NCBI RefSeq assembly: GCF_029784155.1 | Contig: NC_073692.1 | Span: 369,873,160 to 369,937,159, forward strand | DNA: 64,000 nucleotides | Source: Uranotaenia lowii | Taxonomy: Eukaryota; Arthropoda; Insecta; Diptera; Culicidae | Direction: 5' to 3' | Shown here: piece after piece, positions 44,650 to 55,842 of the stretch | Numbering within the stretch: the stretch's first letter is position 1 | How the letters are laid out: each line of letters begins with the position of its first letter | Translations under genes and position numbers: made by a program | Notes under the pieces: model-generated | The model's database searches: none | Seen by the model: the letters and a program-made list of their open reading frames with translations, nothing else | What the model was told of the DNA's origin: nothing

Positions 44650-46779
44650 AGAGATCCTCAAAACTGTACAGTGAGATTGTATTGCTTGTTCCCAACAATC
44701 TTTTATTTGGTTCATTATGCAATGTTGATTATCTCGAACCAATCACGGAGTGCAACCATTATGCATTAGGCCAGGAGGGGCCGTAGTTCAAGCTCATTCA
44801 ACGTAGTGTTTTTTTGTGATTTTTTCTTGTTCGCGAGAAGTGTCAACGAAATCGGCTGATCGTTTAGGTAAATCTCCTTGAAATCCATTGAAACTAACTG
44901 CCTTGCGATAAACCAATAGCCACTTTGAAACCATTTACCAAATTACTTATCATTTTAGAACTAATTATTGTTTTTTTTAAAGGGTCGATAAGTGTTTAAC
45001 TACCGTCAAATGAAAGCATAAAACTCTCATAAGCTGAAATAAAAATCCAGTATTTCTCCACTTATCCACCAGTTGTCAAGCGTTGTCTTGCCGAAAGGTT
45101 AAAAATAAATGAAACATAAAACCATCACAAAACGGCGTCATTTAATAACTTCCCTTTTAAGGGAGGGGTGACAAACGAAAACATGCAACAGTTTCGTTGG
45201 CCCTGCCCTTTCTGAAGAAACCTTCCTCGCCGATCGCTACCTTTCTCAACTTCTAAGGACTCTTGTTTGTCCGCGCGTATCGAAACCATCTCTCACACCC
45301 CATGACAGTCTAGCTGCCGATAATCACTTCCAAAACTTTACAACACGGTCCTCGGGTCTTTGGTCGCTCGGTGGGTATCGTTCTAAGAGGGCAATAACAC
45401 CGACAACGGGTGCCGGCATTCAATTACCGAAATAGTTCAACGACAAGAAGTAACAGCAAAAGTTCAATGACTTCCGTTCGATGATCGTTCAACGCCTAGA
45501 CAGGAGAGACATCCGAGCGGCAGCGTCCCCTCCAGGATCAGCCGATTTGAATAGGTGTTTTTTTTTTAAGAGACGTCAAGCGACTTTTCCTAAAACTCCT
45601 TCGGACTGGAGGTACGCCAAAAAACGGGTGCCAAAGTTTGAGAATCCAACAGCTATTTTTTGCGTCTCTTAAATTGCAAATCATTCGTCTGCTGCCGCCG
45701 CCGTCGTTTGGGTTTATCCCCGGCAGCAGCATTCCTTCCCGATGGGTTCCACCGAAAGGAAGAAACCTCCTGTTTCAAGAAGGGAAGAAAAATCCGCCGA
45801 CGACCAGATGGAAAAACAAGCAAGCATCCGTCCGTGGTGCGCGCATAGGGAAATCAAATTGATGTGCTGCCTTTGGCCGCAGCAAGTCTTCCCGGTCCTT
45901 CGCGCCTCCTGTTTCAGCTTCTTCGCCTGTTCTGGCTGATGTTGCTGTTACTGGGCCATGCCGGAGAGTTGCTACTTAGTTAGTTTGATTCTTTAAATAC
46001 GTGTGAGAATGGAATGGAACGGAAGGCGCGGTGCGTTGAACTTGGGACTCTCGTTGTGTACACTTTTATTTATATTGGCCTAACTAACGACCGGCGGCAC
46101 GGCGGGTTGGTTGCTCGATTGAATCTGGCTGCTTCGGCTCTTTTTTTTCGTTTTTGTTACTCGAGAACTTTTTGTGTGGAATGAGTTTAAGGTCGTTGAT
46201 TTAGAAGCTAGGGAAGCGAGAAAAAATCGTCTAGAGTGATTCCCACAGTTTAATGTCTTCAAAACTTCAACCAACATTGGAGCAAACGCGAACATCACAA
46301 AATACAAACCGTAATCATATTGATCTCTTTTAAAAGAAAACTGCAACTTGACATTAGAAGGTAGCAAAAAAAATAGCTTTCAAAAGTATCGTTTTATCTC
46401 CTTAAAAATGACCACGTAAGTTTAAAATGTGTCTCCTGTTTTTCGTCGCTTTTGTGCCAATTTCGATCAGAATCACTCCAAAAGGTCGATCGAAGTTACC
46501 TCCATCTCTCTTTCTTTTTAAAGTTAAAAAATAATAATTTGAGTCTGTCAATTATCCACATCCTCTGGTGTCAAAACTAGCATGTGAAAAAATTTCAGGA
46601 AAATCACTTGACGGATATTTGAGTTGTGTCGTGTTTCCATCGATTTTATATGGGACTCTTCACTTTTGAAAGAGGTAGGAGCCTTCCCGTACAATAAATC
46701 ATCTCGAAATGTATTGATGAAAATCACTTGTAAATCTTTTGAGGTGATTCGTATTTTAAGTTGATTTCTAACAGTTTTT
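44650..46779. other. Intronic DNA with a GC-richer island
   Basis: From about 45200 to 46070 the sequence is less AT-rich, with many short overlapping frames (for example 45538-45939) that match nothing I recognise. An exon or enhancer is possible but unsupported. The segment 46380-46780 carries words shared with the interspersed repeat family noted at 44275. Confidence 0.4.
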
Positions 46780-47915
46780 TTTGTTTACTCTTGGTCAGGG
46801 TGGATTTGATTTAAATCAAAGTGATTTTAATCATGATTAAAATCACGATTTAAATCACTTGATTTTGATCAGTGATTTAAATCAAAATTTCTATGTGAAT
46901 AAAATACCTGAAATTTAGTGAGTATGGAATAATTTTTTCATTTTTCCACGTTTTTAAGCGTCGAAGCATCACCTCGGGAGATAAGAATTGATTTCCACGT
47001 AGATGTCCACGTAGAAGGGGGTTGGAGTTTGGATAATGTCCACGTGGATATACTTCATAAATATTACTCAAATTTAATTCAATGAATATATTTTGATATG
47101 AAGATGACATTGGCAAAACATGTCTGCTCAAGTATGCTCAAAATATTTTTTTTTAATTTCTTTCAACTAAACTGAAGAAAATTTTCTTTTCTTTTTTTAA
47201 TAAAGTCATCTGATTTTTCATGTTTTTGCTTATATTTCAACGCTCAACTTTTTTAAAAGTTATGAAATAGAATTTATTCTATTTGTTTGATCTTTTGATT
47301 TCTCTGAACCAAGAGAAAAAGAAGGCTGATTGAGTGCTAAATTCTAACTCGTATTCCGTCTTTAAAAAGTGTTTGGTGAATTTCGATAATATTTTCATTC
47401 TGTAAAGGAACTGCTCATTTGTTAATGAAATTAACCATTTTAATTTAAAAAGCTTTAAAAAATTCTATTCAAACTATAAAATTAGACGAGGACAGTGGAA
47501 AACATGCATTACAAAGGAGTAAGCTTACGAAGGAATTTAACAAAATTTTCCAAGACAACCGTCAACCGTTTCCAGTCGTTAGATACAAAATCGAATCGAT
47601 GTGGATTTAGTTTGAAAAAACATTGGTCTTTGATGAATGTTGAAAACCTCAATTCATGAATGTTACACTTATACAGCCATGATGCATGATAAAAGAACCT
47701 TCGGATGCTACAATAGTTTCCTGAAATGCAATTTATAGAACAAATGCTATTTAAATCAAAAAAATCTGATTTAAATCAAAAAAATCCGATTTAAATCGAA
47801 AAAATCTGATTTTTTTGATTTTTTTGAAAAAATCATTGATTTTTATCCACCCTGCTCTTGGTCTCGAACTCATAAACATCGGCTCAGGAGACATGTGCGG
47901 AGAGTGGTTAAGGAC
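46780..47915 (-). mobile_element. SINE copy split by a hAT MITE
   Basis: On the minus strand the right part reads CCTGAGCCGATGTTTATGAG, then TTCGAGACCAAGAG. This matches the SINE at 18791 (CCTGAGCCGATGTCCGCGAG). The remaining TAAAC plus an A-rich tail lies left of the hAT insertion at about 46776-46790. The hAT element interrupts it at the word CTCTTGGT. Confidence 0.68.
46796..47854. mobile_element. hAT MITE with ATTTAAATC-rich ends
   Basis: The 1059-bp element begins CAGGGTGGAT and ends ATCCACCCTG. A perfect 8-bp duplication, CTCTTGGT, lies at 46788-46795 and 47855-47862. Both subterminal regions consist of repeated GATTTAAATCA palindromes. No transposase is encoded. Confidence 0.9.
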
Positions 47916-48195
47916 ACAATTTTAATTTCTTCCTAAAGGGTGATACGGTCAAAATTTGGTCAATGGAAAACGCGTGTAAATCGGTGAAATCGTGTATTTA
48001 AAAAATCAAATTAAATTTCTTTTTCAAGTTTTATTAGTATAAAACTCAGCATAAATATTCAGTTAGGCTTCCGCTTTTCCAAATCCGAATTGCCGGACCT
48101 TACGCTTAACTCCTGCCATCAGATTTTGTACAGCCACCTTGTCCACCTTCTTCGCCGCAGAAAGCCAGTTTGCTTGAACTGCTGCCTCGTCCTTA

Positions 48196-49307
48196 GGGGC
48201 TGTTCACTAATTACGTAAGCACATAGGGGGGATGGGGGGGTTTCACATTTGCTTACGATCTCTTACAAGGGGGGTGGGGGGGTTTCCAAAAATCTTACGT
48301 AAGAAATGTTACACTAAAAGTTCATCACAGCCACAGCCATACGGAACCATATTACTCAGGTTTTTTTTACTCACTACCGATTCATTGGTTAATTTTGATG
48401 TTATGTCTTTTATCTTTTAATGTCTTGGAATTAATAAAAAAAAATTGCAGGTTCTATAAAATTTATAGAGAACCAATTCAAACCAACATGCCATCAAAAA
48501 AACTAAATCACATTATTAAAAAAGATCGTCGGTTTTCGCTTTTCATCATAACAATCTTATTAGCTGAGAAATTTAAAGTAACAAAAAGGAAAATGGTGCG
48601 TTGTGACACCACGATTTGAATCCATCATATTTCGAAAATGACGTCATCCAGAAAAAATCTTTGAATATATATAAGGCGCTTTAATAATGAATTTCTAGAC
48701 AGTTTCTTTAGTGATAGACCAGTGATGACCAACTCTAAATTTTACTAGCGGTTTACCAAAAAAATCCTAAAACTTAATCGCTTACCGCTGAATGAGTCTG
48801 AGCTTTTAGGTTAGTTGACAACGTGATTACATTTCGTTAAAAAATTTTGCCACAATACTAGTAGTATATAATGATATTTTTAAAGATTTTTATGATTTTA
48901 TGAAATTATTTTATCGGCTATATCGGTGAAATTGTATATTCTTTGAGAAAGAATATTTAAGAATTGAAAGAATATAGACGGATAGAAGATTAGAATAAGG
49001 TGAAAGATGTTTGAAAATGAGCGGGAGGGTATTTTTAATTTGAAAACTTTTCATCACATTTCATCGTTTTGTTCCTCACGGGCCTACTACCTTGCAGTGG
49101 TTGATACTGATAGAGTTGTAGCAACCACCACACAATAGTAGGCCTAGCGTGGTTCGTCCCACAAGCGGAAACTTGCAGTACGAACGAAGCGTTCGTACTG
49201 CAAGTTTCAAAAATCATCGTTTTCAAAAATCTTACTTTGTCTTACCAGGGGGGGAGGGAGGGTTGAAAATTTCCAAAATCGTGCTTACGTAATTAGTGAA
49301 CGGCCCC
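48196..49307. mobile_element. Harbinger-like non-autonomous element inside the mariner
   Basis: The 1112-bp element has 27-28 bp inverted ends (GGGGCTGTTCACTAATTACG, one mismatch) flanked by TTA (48193-48195 and 49308-49310). Excision of one TTA plus the element exactly restores the transposase frame. Subterminal G runs occur on both sides. An inner 19-bp perfect hairpin lies at 49168-49208. No transposase is seen. Confidence 0.9.
49168..49208. repeat. Perfect 19-bp inverted repeat with 3-nt loop
   Basis: The arms (AACTTGCAGTACGAACG with flanking GA/TC) pair perfectly around AAG. It lies inside the Harbinger-like element. Confidence 0.9.
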
Positions 49308-50515
49308 TTAGCAGTTTTTTGGTCTTCTTTAGGTTCCGCTTGACAATAGCCCAGTATTTCTCAATTGGGCGGAGCTCTGGCGTGTTGGGAGGGTTCTTGT
49401 CCTTGGGAACCACCTGCACGTTGCTGGCGGCGTACCACTCCATGTCCTTTTTATCGTAATGGCAAGATGCCAAATCCGGCCAAAACAGAACGGAACAACC
49501 GTGTTGCTTCAGGAAAGCCAGCAGATGTTTATTCAAACACTCTGTCTCGTAAATTTCTTGGTTGACTGTCCCGGAAGCTATGAAAATGCTGCTTTTCAAG
49601 CCACGAGAACAGATGGCTTGCCAAACCAGATATTTATTCGCGAACTTTGACAGTTTCATGTGCTTGAAAATATCTGCTACCTTTCCCCTTCCTTTTGCCG
49701 TATAAAACTCCTGTCCTGCTTGTAGTCGGCTTTGTCGTAGGTTTCGTCGTCCATTACCACGCAGTCAAACGTCGTCAGCATCGTCGTGTTCAGCCTCCGG
49801 GATCGCACTTTGGCCGTCGTATTTTGTTTATCATCGCGATTTGGAGTCACTACCTTTTTTTAAGTCGATAGTCCGGCTCGTTTTTTGGCTCGATGCACGG
49901 TTGTAGACGATACACCCAGCTTATTTGCGGCATCTCGGAAAGAGAGGTTAGGGTTTCGCTTGAAACTACCGGTAACTCTCTTTGTCGTCTCAGCGGCTTC
50001 CGGTTTTCGATTTCCCCCTGATCCAGACTTCCTGGCTGTTGACAAACATTCCCCAAACACTATAATTACATTTGTAATGGTTGATTTGGCAACTTCCAGT
50101 GATTTTTGCCAGCTTTGCATGCGAGTAGCTCAGATTTTCGCGATACGCGAGCAAAATTTTGATACGCTGCTCTTCTTCCTTGGACGGCGTTTTGAAAACT
50201 GAAGAGTGAATTCCAAAATCAAAATAGGAGCAACATTCTACACACACACCTTCAAAATGAGGAGTGTTCAGGTTTTTTAAATGCAAATTTGAAAGAAATA
50301 CGTCAAGTTGATATTGGCCAAATTTTGACCGTATCACCCTTTACCTGACAAAGTTTAGGAGATTAAAATTAAATATGTTTTTTTTATCAAAATAGGGCCG
50401 AACAAAATTTAAAATCCTTCTTTTGTCATTCAGAGCTGGAATATCAAAAGGAATGATGAGCGACAGTTAAAAAAATCAAGTGGAATAAATTGAAAAAGCG
50501 TGTACGCAAACTATT

Positions 50516-50613
50516 CCCAAGTAACACTGATTGATTTATGAGACACTTCAGGTCTCTTAAGAAACTTAAACTTGGTCTTGTAGCCGGTTATAAAACCTGA
50601 AATGTTACTTGGG
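50516..50613. mobile_element. Short MITE with CCCAAGTAACA ends
   Basis: The 98-bp segment begins CCCAAGTAACA and ends TGTTACTTGGG, with further inner complementarity (TTCAGGT...ACCTGAA). Similar CCAAGTAAC words occur, inverted, at about 11080. A target duplication is not clear. Confidence 0.65.
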
Positions 50614-50648
50614 TTGCATACTATCAACAAACTCTAATCGTACTTGTA

Positions 50649-50769
50649 ATATAGCTCAGTTGCCAAGTCAGTTGCATCCTGAGCTAAAGTCGGCAAGTTC
50701 GATTCCAAGAGTAAACATATAAAGTCGCGAATGCCATAAAGATGATGAAAGACTCTAATCGAAAAAAAA
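50649..50769 (+). mobile_element. tRNA-derived SINE
   Basis: Box A-like TAGCTCAGTTG at 50652 and box B-like GTTCGATTCC at 50697 are spaced as in a tRNA. The body shares AAAGTCGCGAATGCCATAAA with the 18.8-kb copy and ends in a run of A. It lacks the middle part present in the other copy. Confidence 0.78.
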
Positions 50770-52186
50770 ACTATTTTCACTATACCAAATTCAGTCGGAT
50801 GTAAACTTACCAGACGTCCTATTTTGGTAGGAAATGTTCTACTTTTTTTACCCTTTGCGTCCAATTTAGACCCGAAATGTCCTACTTTCTCAACATAAGG
50901 TTTGACCACAGCCTAGCTCGTTTCATTCTCAAAACAGACATATTATTTTTAATAGCATAGCAAAGAAGCTGTGATAGATTTCTTTTTCAACATTTTTTGT
51001 TCTAAATCACCTAAGCACAACAACTCATTTTTATTATTCGCCTAACTTTTTCCAATATTCAATATTCATCTTTAAAACCCTCTTACGAAACCCTCAGATT
51101 TGCTTTGCCGTTTTCATTCGATAAGTTGCGTTTTTCCCCTAACGAAGTCGTTTCTTGAAAATTATAATTAGAAAAAAAAACAATTAAATTCGAAAGCCTT
51201 TTTCTTCAAAATCGATAGGAATGGTTCTCTTACAATTGAACTTAACTTCAAAAACTCATACACAATACTTTGAACGAAGTTTTGAAAATAAAGTTTACCT
51301 TCTCTTTTGCTCTCCAGACATTTTTTTTCAAATTATTTTGAAGTGATTAACTTTTTAAAATAAATGACACTCGCTGACACGGCGTGCTTCGCTACCTTCC
51401 CAAAATAAATTAAATTGTAAAAAAAAATCAAAATTTGATATTTTTGTAGGGAAATTTCAACATTATTAAGAAGCAAACACTTTAAAACGAGAGCTTTAGC
51501 TGGAGTTCCGGATCGCAATACTTGATTTCGTGTTTTTAATGAAACTTATTATCTTGATTTGTTTTTCAAGATCTAAAATTTTTACTCTGTTTTTATAAGC
51601 TTCATGAGTTCTTGAATTATGCCAAAATGTATGTTTTGCTGGTGTGGATTCTCCATTGGCTTGATTAGTTCTCAAATTACATAAAAAAAAATAAAGCAGC
51701 TCCCTTCCTTTAGCTATCTGCCCACTGGAAGGAGGAAGTGGTATGAACTCGAACTCAAATACTTTTCCATGTTGCTATCTTGCCAATGGAAGAAGAGAGG
51801 GGTCTCGAATAATCATTGAAATATATCTTGAACTCAAATACCCCCCCCCCCCCTCCCCCCCTTATTGAAAATTCGGTTCAATTTGCTTGAATAGTTTAGA
51901 GGTTGTGTAAAAAATGTAAAGGCGCTCTGCTCTTTTTTCCTATCCTTCCACTGGAAGGAGAGAGGTGTACCAAAGATTCATAGAAACATTTAGCGTACCC
52001 TTATTGGCAAATTTTCCCCGTTTATTTGAATAACGTGTGCCGTTGTTAAGCCTATCCCTTTTCTGATACCGTTATGTTCTCCCATACCAAATTTAGTTCC
52101 AATGGCTCGATTTGTTCTCCAGTAATACAAAAAATTGTAAGGAAACGCCCCTCTTAGGAAGCGAAGAACCCCTTTGGGGTTTAAAA
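50770..52186. other. Intronic DNA with interspersed repeat modules and a poly(C) tract
   Basis: No gene is seen. A C-rich homopolymer tract lies at about 51840-51861. From 51360 onward the words TTGATTAGTTCTC and tctgcccactggaagga recur here and again at 53940-54060 and 55560-55700, indicating copies of one repeat family. Confidence 0.5.
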
Positions 52187-52188
52187 TA

Positions 52189-53030
52189 GGGTTACCATAT
52201 CCCGTGACACCAAAAAGAGTACATTGAGATAATTTACCCAAAAAGTCAGGAAAAACGTCCATATATTATCGAGCTTCGCGCCCGGATGGTATGCAAAATG
52301 ATGTACAGTAGAACCCCGCTTACCCGAGGTAGTCGGGGGAGGGACCACCACGGATAAGTTAAACCTTGGATTAAACGAAATACATTGACAAACCCTTTTG
52401 CTCTGGTATGGCATATCATCCAGGCGCAAAGCTCGGTTCATACATGGATTTTATTTTTCTATTTTATCGACACTTCCGGCAAGTTAAGATTTAAAACTTA
52501 ACAATATATCGCGATGATAAAACACATTTTACACGGATTTTGGATGAAAATTGTGGATTTGGATGAGCGGAGTTCTACTGTACATATTTCGTGCTCTCTG
52601 AGATGACACCGAGATATTCCATTTTAATCAACTACTGTTAATGTCTTGGATGTTATGTGACTTACATGACAATTATAAACTTTCTTTTAAAATACTTTTG
52701 TACCTTACCTAGATTTTGTGCATATTGTATACTGTTTGCATACTCAAAGGCGCTTATCGCGCTCATTGTTTATAACGCCTTAAAATGCATGCTTATTAAA
52801 AAATATGTTACGTAGATAAAGTAATTTGTTTTAAGCTGTATTCCTTTCGTTGTTTTTGTATAAGATGTGGAACAACTTCATAAAATGGTAGGAATTTATT
52901 GGTTTTTCTTATCAAATGTCTTTCAACAAAAAAAGAGTACATTTGGTAAAATTTTACAAAAAGAAGAGTACGCTCATTTTTCGATCGAAAAAGAGTACAT
53001 GTACTCTTAAAAGAGTACGTATGGTAACCC
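52189..53030. mobile_element. TA-flanked element with GGGTTACCATA ends
   Basis: Inverted ends GGGTTACCATA and TATGGTAACCC are bordered by TA (52187-52188 and 53031-53032). The motif AAGAGTAC is repeated several times near both ends. No coding sequence is present. It hosts a pogo-like MITE. Confidence 0.72.
52306..52580. mobile_element. Pogo-like MITE (CAGTAGAACCCCGC ends)
   Basis: The 275-bp element has TA on both sides (52304-52305 and 52581-52582). Its ends are CAGTAGAACCCCGCT and, inverted, CAGTAGAACTCCGCT. The CAGT start and TA target suit pogo/Tigger-type elements. It has no coding capacity. Confidence 0.82.
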
Positions 53031-53032
53031 TA

Positions 53033-53898
53033 CACAGCAAGAAAAATTCGTGTAATTTTAAATTGAAAACGATGCACGAAAACGGAACATTGATTTTGAC
53101 CTAAAATTCTATCACGGTGTATTTTTCCAATGATGTAATTTTGGGAGCGTGTAAATTTAGATCGAAGTCGATGCACGAAATCCGACGAAGAAAGCTGTCG
53201 TGTAAAAATACACAGGGATGTAAATTAAAAGTCTTATCATCGTCAATATTAAAAAATATTAGTAAAAAATTATGGATTTCGGTGTTTCGACTCTGATTAT
53301 GGAAAAAAATCATGGGATTTAATTTTCGTGTGGTATATATTTACAAAATAACACCTAACAAAAAAAAACGGTCATCCACTACCACGAACAGGGCTAGGTT
53401 GGAGATGTTGTATATGATGATTCTTTTATTATTAGTACTTTTACGGGTCAATGTTTTCAGCATGCTTGGATTGTACCTGACTGACTACTATGATAATTGC
53501 AGGAAACTTCACATCATTCCTCTGGTCGATTCTCAATAATTGGCCGATTCTATAAATAAAAAAGAATTTAAAAAGAAGTAATAAACACTTATGCCGCGAA
53601 AAAACATTGCATCTGTTATGTTTCACATAGTTATTGATGTAATTTTAGATCAAACTTGTAATATCTCATTCAACAAATATAAATTTACACTATTTGTGAT
53701 ATAAATTTCATCGAGCGTTTGAACTTTGCATTCCGGAATGTAAAATTAAACCAAAACAGTTTATTTCTATTCACTTTTTGAAAAAAGACTAAAATTACAT
53801 CAAAAGGAGTTGAAAATTACATCTTTTTTTAATTACACTTGCAAAAATAGATCACTCGTATTTTAGATTCCGTATACTTTTAGAAATTTTTTGCTGTG
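53033..53898. mobile_element. TA-flanked element with CACAGCAA ends
   Basis: The 866-bp element starts CACAGCAAGAAAAATT and ends AATTTTTTGCTGTG. TA flanks it at 53031-53032 and 53899-53900. Subterminal direct repeats include CGATGCACGAAA twice (about 53070 and 53170). The 75-residue frame at 53312-53539 is unrecognised. Its left TA is also the right TA of the preceding element. Confidence 0.75.
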
Positions 53899-53900
53899 TA

Positions 53901-55110
53901 GTTTAAAATAATCATTAAAAACATTTCTAGCACTCAAATACACTCCTATACCAAATTTGGTTCCTTTCCTCAATTAGTTCTCCAGTTTGGCAAACGATTG
54001 TAAGCAAGCCACTCCTCCTTTTACCTATCTCCCCACTGCAGTACACTGAATGGAGGGTGGAGTTCCAAATATTTATTGGAACATTTCTCGTACACTAATA
54101 CCCTGCAATGCCTCCAATGCTCTAAGCGTTCCGATCAGAAGAGAAAAACAAAATTAAAACTCTAACTTAGGTTAGATTTTAGTGTTATTTTTTTATCTCT
54201 TCAACCGAAACTTTTTTTTAAAATAATCTAGGTTTTGAATTTTTTCGAAACTACCTAAAGTGCCGTTGGCCAGTTTTTACAGCTGCTCATTAACAGATAT
54301 TTTCGAAAAACAAAATGCTTGTCAAAATGAAATTGAGACAGATCCGAGCTTGAAATTTACATCTGTTCATCCAACAGCTTGAATAAGCATGTTTAAAAAA
54401 ATATTTTTTTTAAATTTCATAAATTATAGTTGATTCTAACCGTTTACATTTCTCTTCTCTTTTCAGGTGAGCTACACAAATGGTTGAATAATTTCATTGA
54501 ATTATGTGATTTGGTAAATATGTTGATTTATTTGGGAGTTCGTCTCTAACTGTTGAATCTTTCAATCGGTTAAAGGAAAGTGGCTAGATCAGACATAATC
54601 ATTATGCGTAAAAGTAAATAAAAGTCAGTATAGTAAATAAATCTTTATGGCTGCTGGAAATTAATAGAAATTGCCTTCATAATTGGGCTGCCCTGAATGA
54701 TTGTCCCGCTCGTTTATATGTTCTTGTTTATTTCGTTCTGTTTGTTTTGTGTAAATTAACAGATATAAAGTTGTTTCAAGCAGGGACCCGGAGTAATTAA
54801 ATCGTAACAATCATTTTTATTACTTGGAAGGGAGTTTAGTTATGGTTTATGATCTTATCAATGTAATAATGAATTCAAATTCCACAGCCAATGTATTTAA
54901 GATGGCTTTTTAAATAGGCTGCGATTTTCTTTAAAACCTTCCGAGTGAACTTCTTACAAGTTATTAATTTTCAGAGAAATCTGCTTCGAGAATACACCAA
55001 GGTTATTTTTCGTAGTTACGTGTACTGTACCGTGTAAAAACCCTGAAAAAACGTATAATGCCCGAAATCGTGTAAAAATCGTGCTTATTGCGAAAACTGT
55101 AAAAAACCTA
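53901..55110. other. Intronic DNA, no gene
   Basis: The first part repeats the module seen at 51650 and 55560 (CCAAATTTGGTTCC..., tctccagt). The rest is AT-rich without recognised features. Confidence 0.45.
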
Positions 55111-55119
55111 GCTAATTTC

Positions 55120-55560
55120 GAAATCCAACGAATTGTGGGACTTGAAAGATGTAAAGTGAGAAGTAGGACGTGAGAAATGAGAAGTAATACATGGGTGGAT
55201 AGAAATGAGCAGTGAAAGGAGATACTTGAGAACTGACAAATGAGACGTTAGGCGTGTGAAGTGAGAAATAATACATGACTAGTGAGATGTGATGAGTTAG
55301 ATGTGAGACGGGAGACGTGTAGTAAGTGAGAGGTGAGACGTGAGAAGAGAGACGTGAGATGTTCGAAGTTAGAAGTGAATCTTGAAATGGGAGACATGAG
55401 ACTTGAGACATGGGTCGTTATACCGCTCTCATATCTCACTTTTCATGTCTAATGTCTAATGTCCTAAGTCCCACGTCTCAAATGTCACTTCTCAAGGTCT
55501 CATGCCTCAGTTCTCATGATTCAGATCTCAGGTTTCGTTTTAAATCTCAAGTATCTGCTC
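55120..55560. repeat. Degenerate GAGACGTGA repeat that switches strand at its centre
   Basis: From 55140 to about 55415 the plus strand is purine-rich, with irregular units like GTGAGA, GAGACGTGAG and GAGAAGT. From about 55425 to 55560 it becomes the complementary type (CTCACTT, CACGTCTCAA, TCTCATG). The two halves form a large imperfect inverted repeat. Confidence 0.75.
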
Positions 55561-55842
55561 ACTGGAAGAAAGAAGGGGGCTCGAATAATCAAAGAAGCGT
55601 TTATCCTATCCAAATACCCTCCCGTGCCAAATTTGGTACCATTCGCTTGATCCATTCTCGAGCTATGCATGCATTAGTATTTTGTTCTCCCTCCTTCCTG
55701 TGAGAGGGTGGACTTCCAAACCATAAAATGAACCTGCCTCGGCTATCAACACCAGCTTCTACCAAATCGGTTCAGTCTATAGGCAACAGACTGATAGACA
55801 GACAAGCAGAAATTCATTTTTTGATATATACAGATATATAAA
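55560..55842. repeat. Interspersed repeat 3' end with GACAGACAAGCAG tail
   Basis: It contains CCAAATTTGGTACCATTC, GCTTGATCCATTCTCGAG, and an ending with gatagacagacaagcagaaattcatt and a TATATACAGATATA tail. It is related to modules at 51650 and 53940. The family was not identified. Confidence 0.5.

Larger units (their letters stand above)
48066..50337 (-). pseudogene. DD37E transposase, interrupted by insertion and frameshifts
   Basis: Pieces in order on the minus strand are KEEEQRIKILLAYRENLSYS, FRDAANKLGVSSTTVHRAKK and MDDETYDKADYKQD. KYLVWQAICSRGLKS, FWPDLASCHY and ELRPIEKYWAIVKRNLKKTK follow. The last exposed frame runs into the nested element. Beyond it, from 48192 down to 48066, the ending is recovered (DEAAVQANWLSAAKK ... 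FGFGKAEA, stop). All DDE residues are present, but there are stops and frame changes near 49855 and 49680. Confidence 0.85.
47936..50341 (-). mobile_element. Mariner-type (DD37E) element with nested Harbinger-like insertion
   Basis: Termini are AAGGGTGATACGGTCAAAAT at the left and the same sequence inverted at the right, both bordered by TA (47934-47935 and 50342-50343). After removing the nested element (48196-49307 plus one TTA) about 1290 bp remains, a normal size for this superfamily. The transposase is on the minus strand. Confidence 0.9.
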
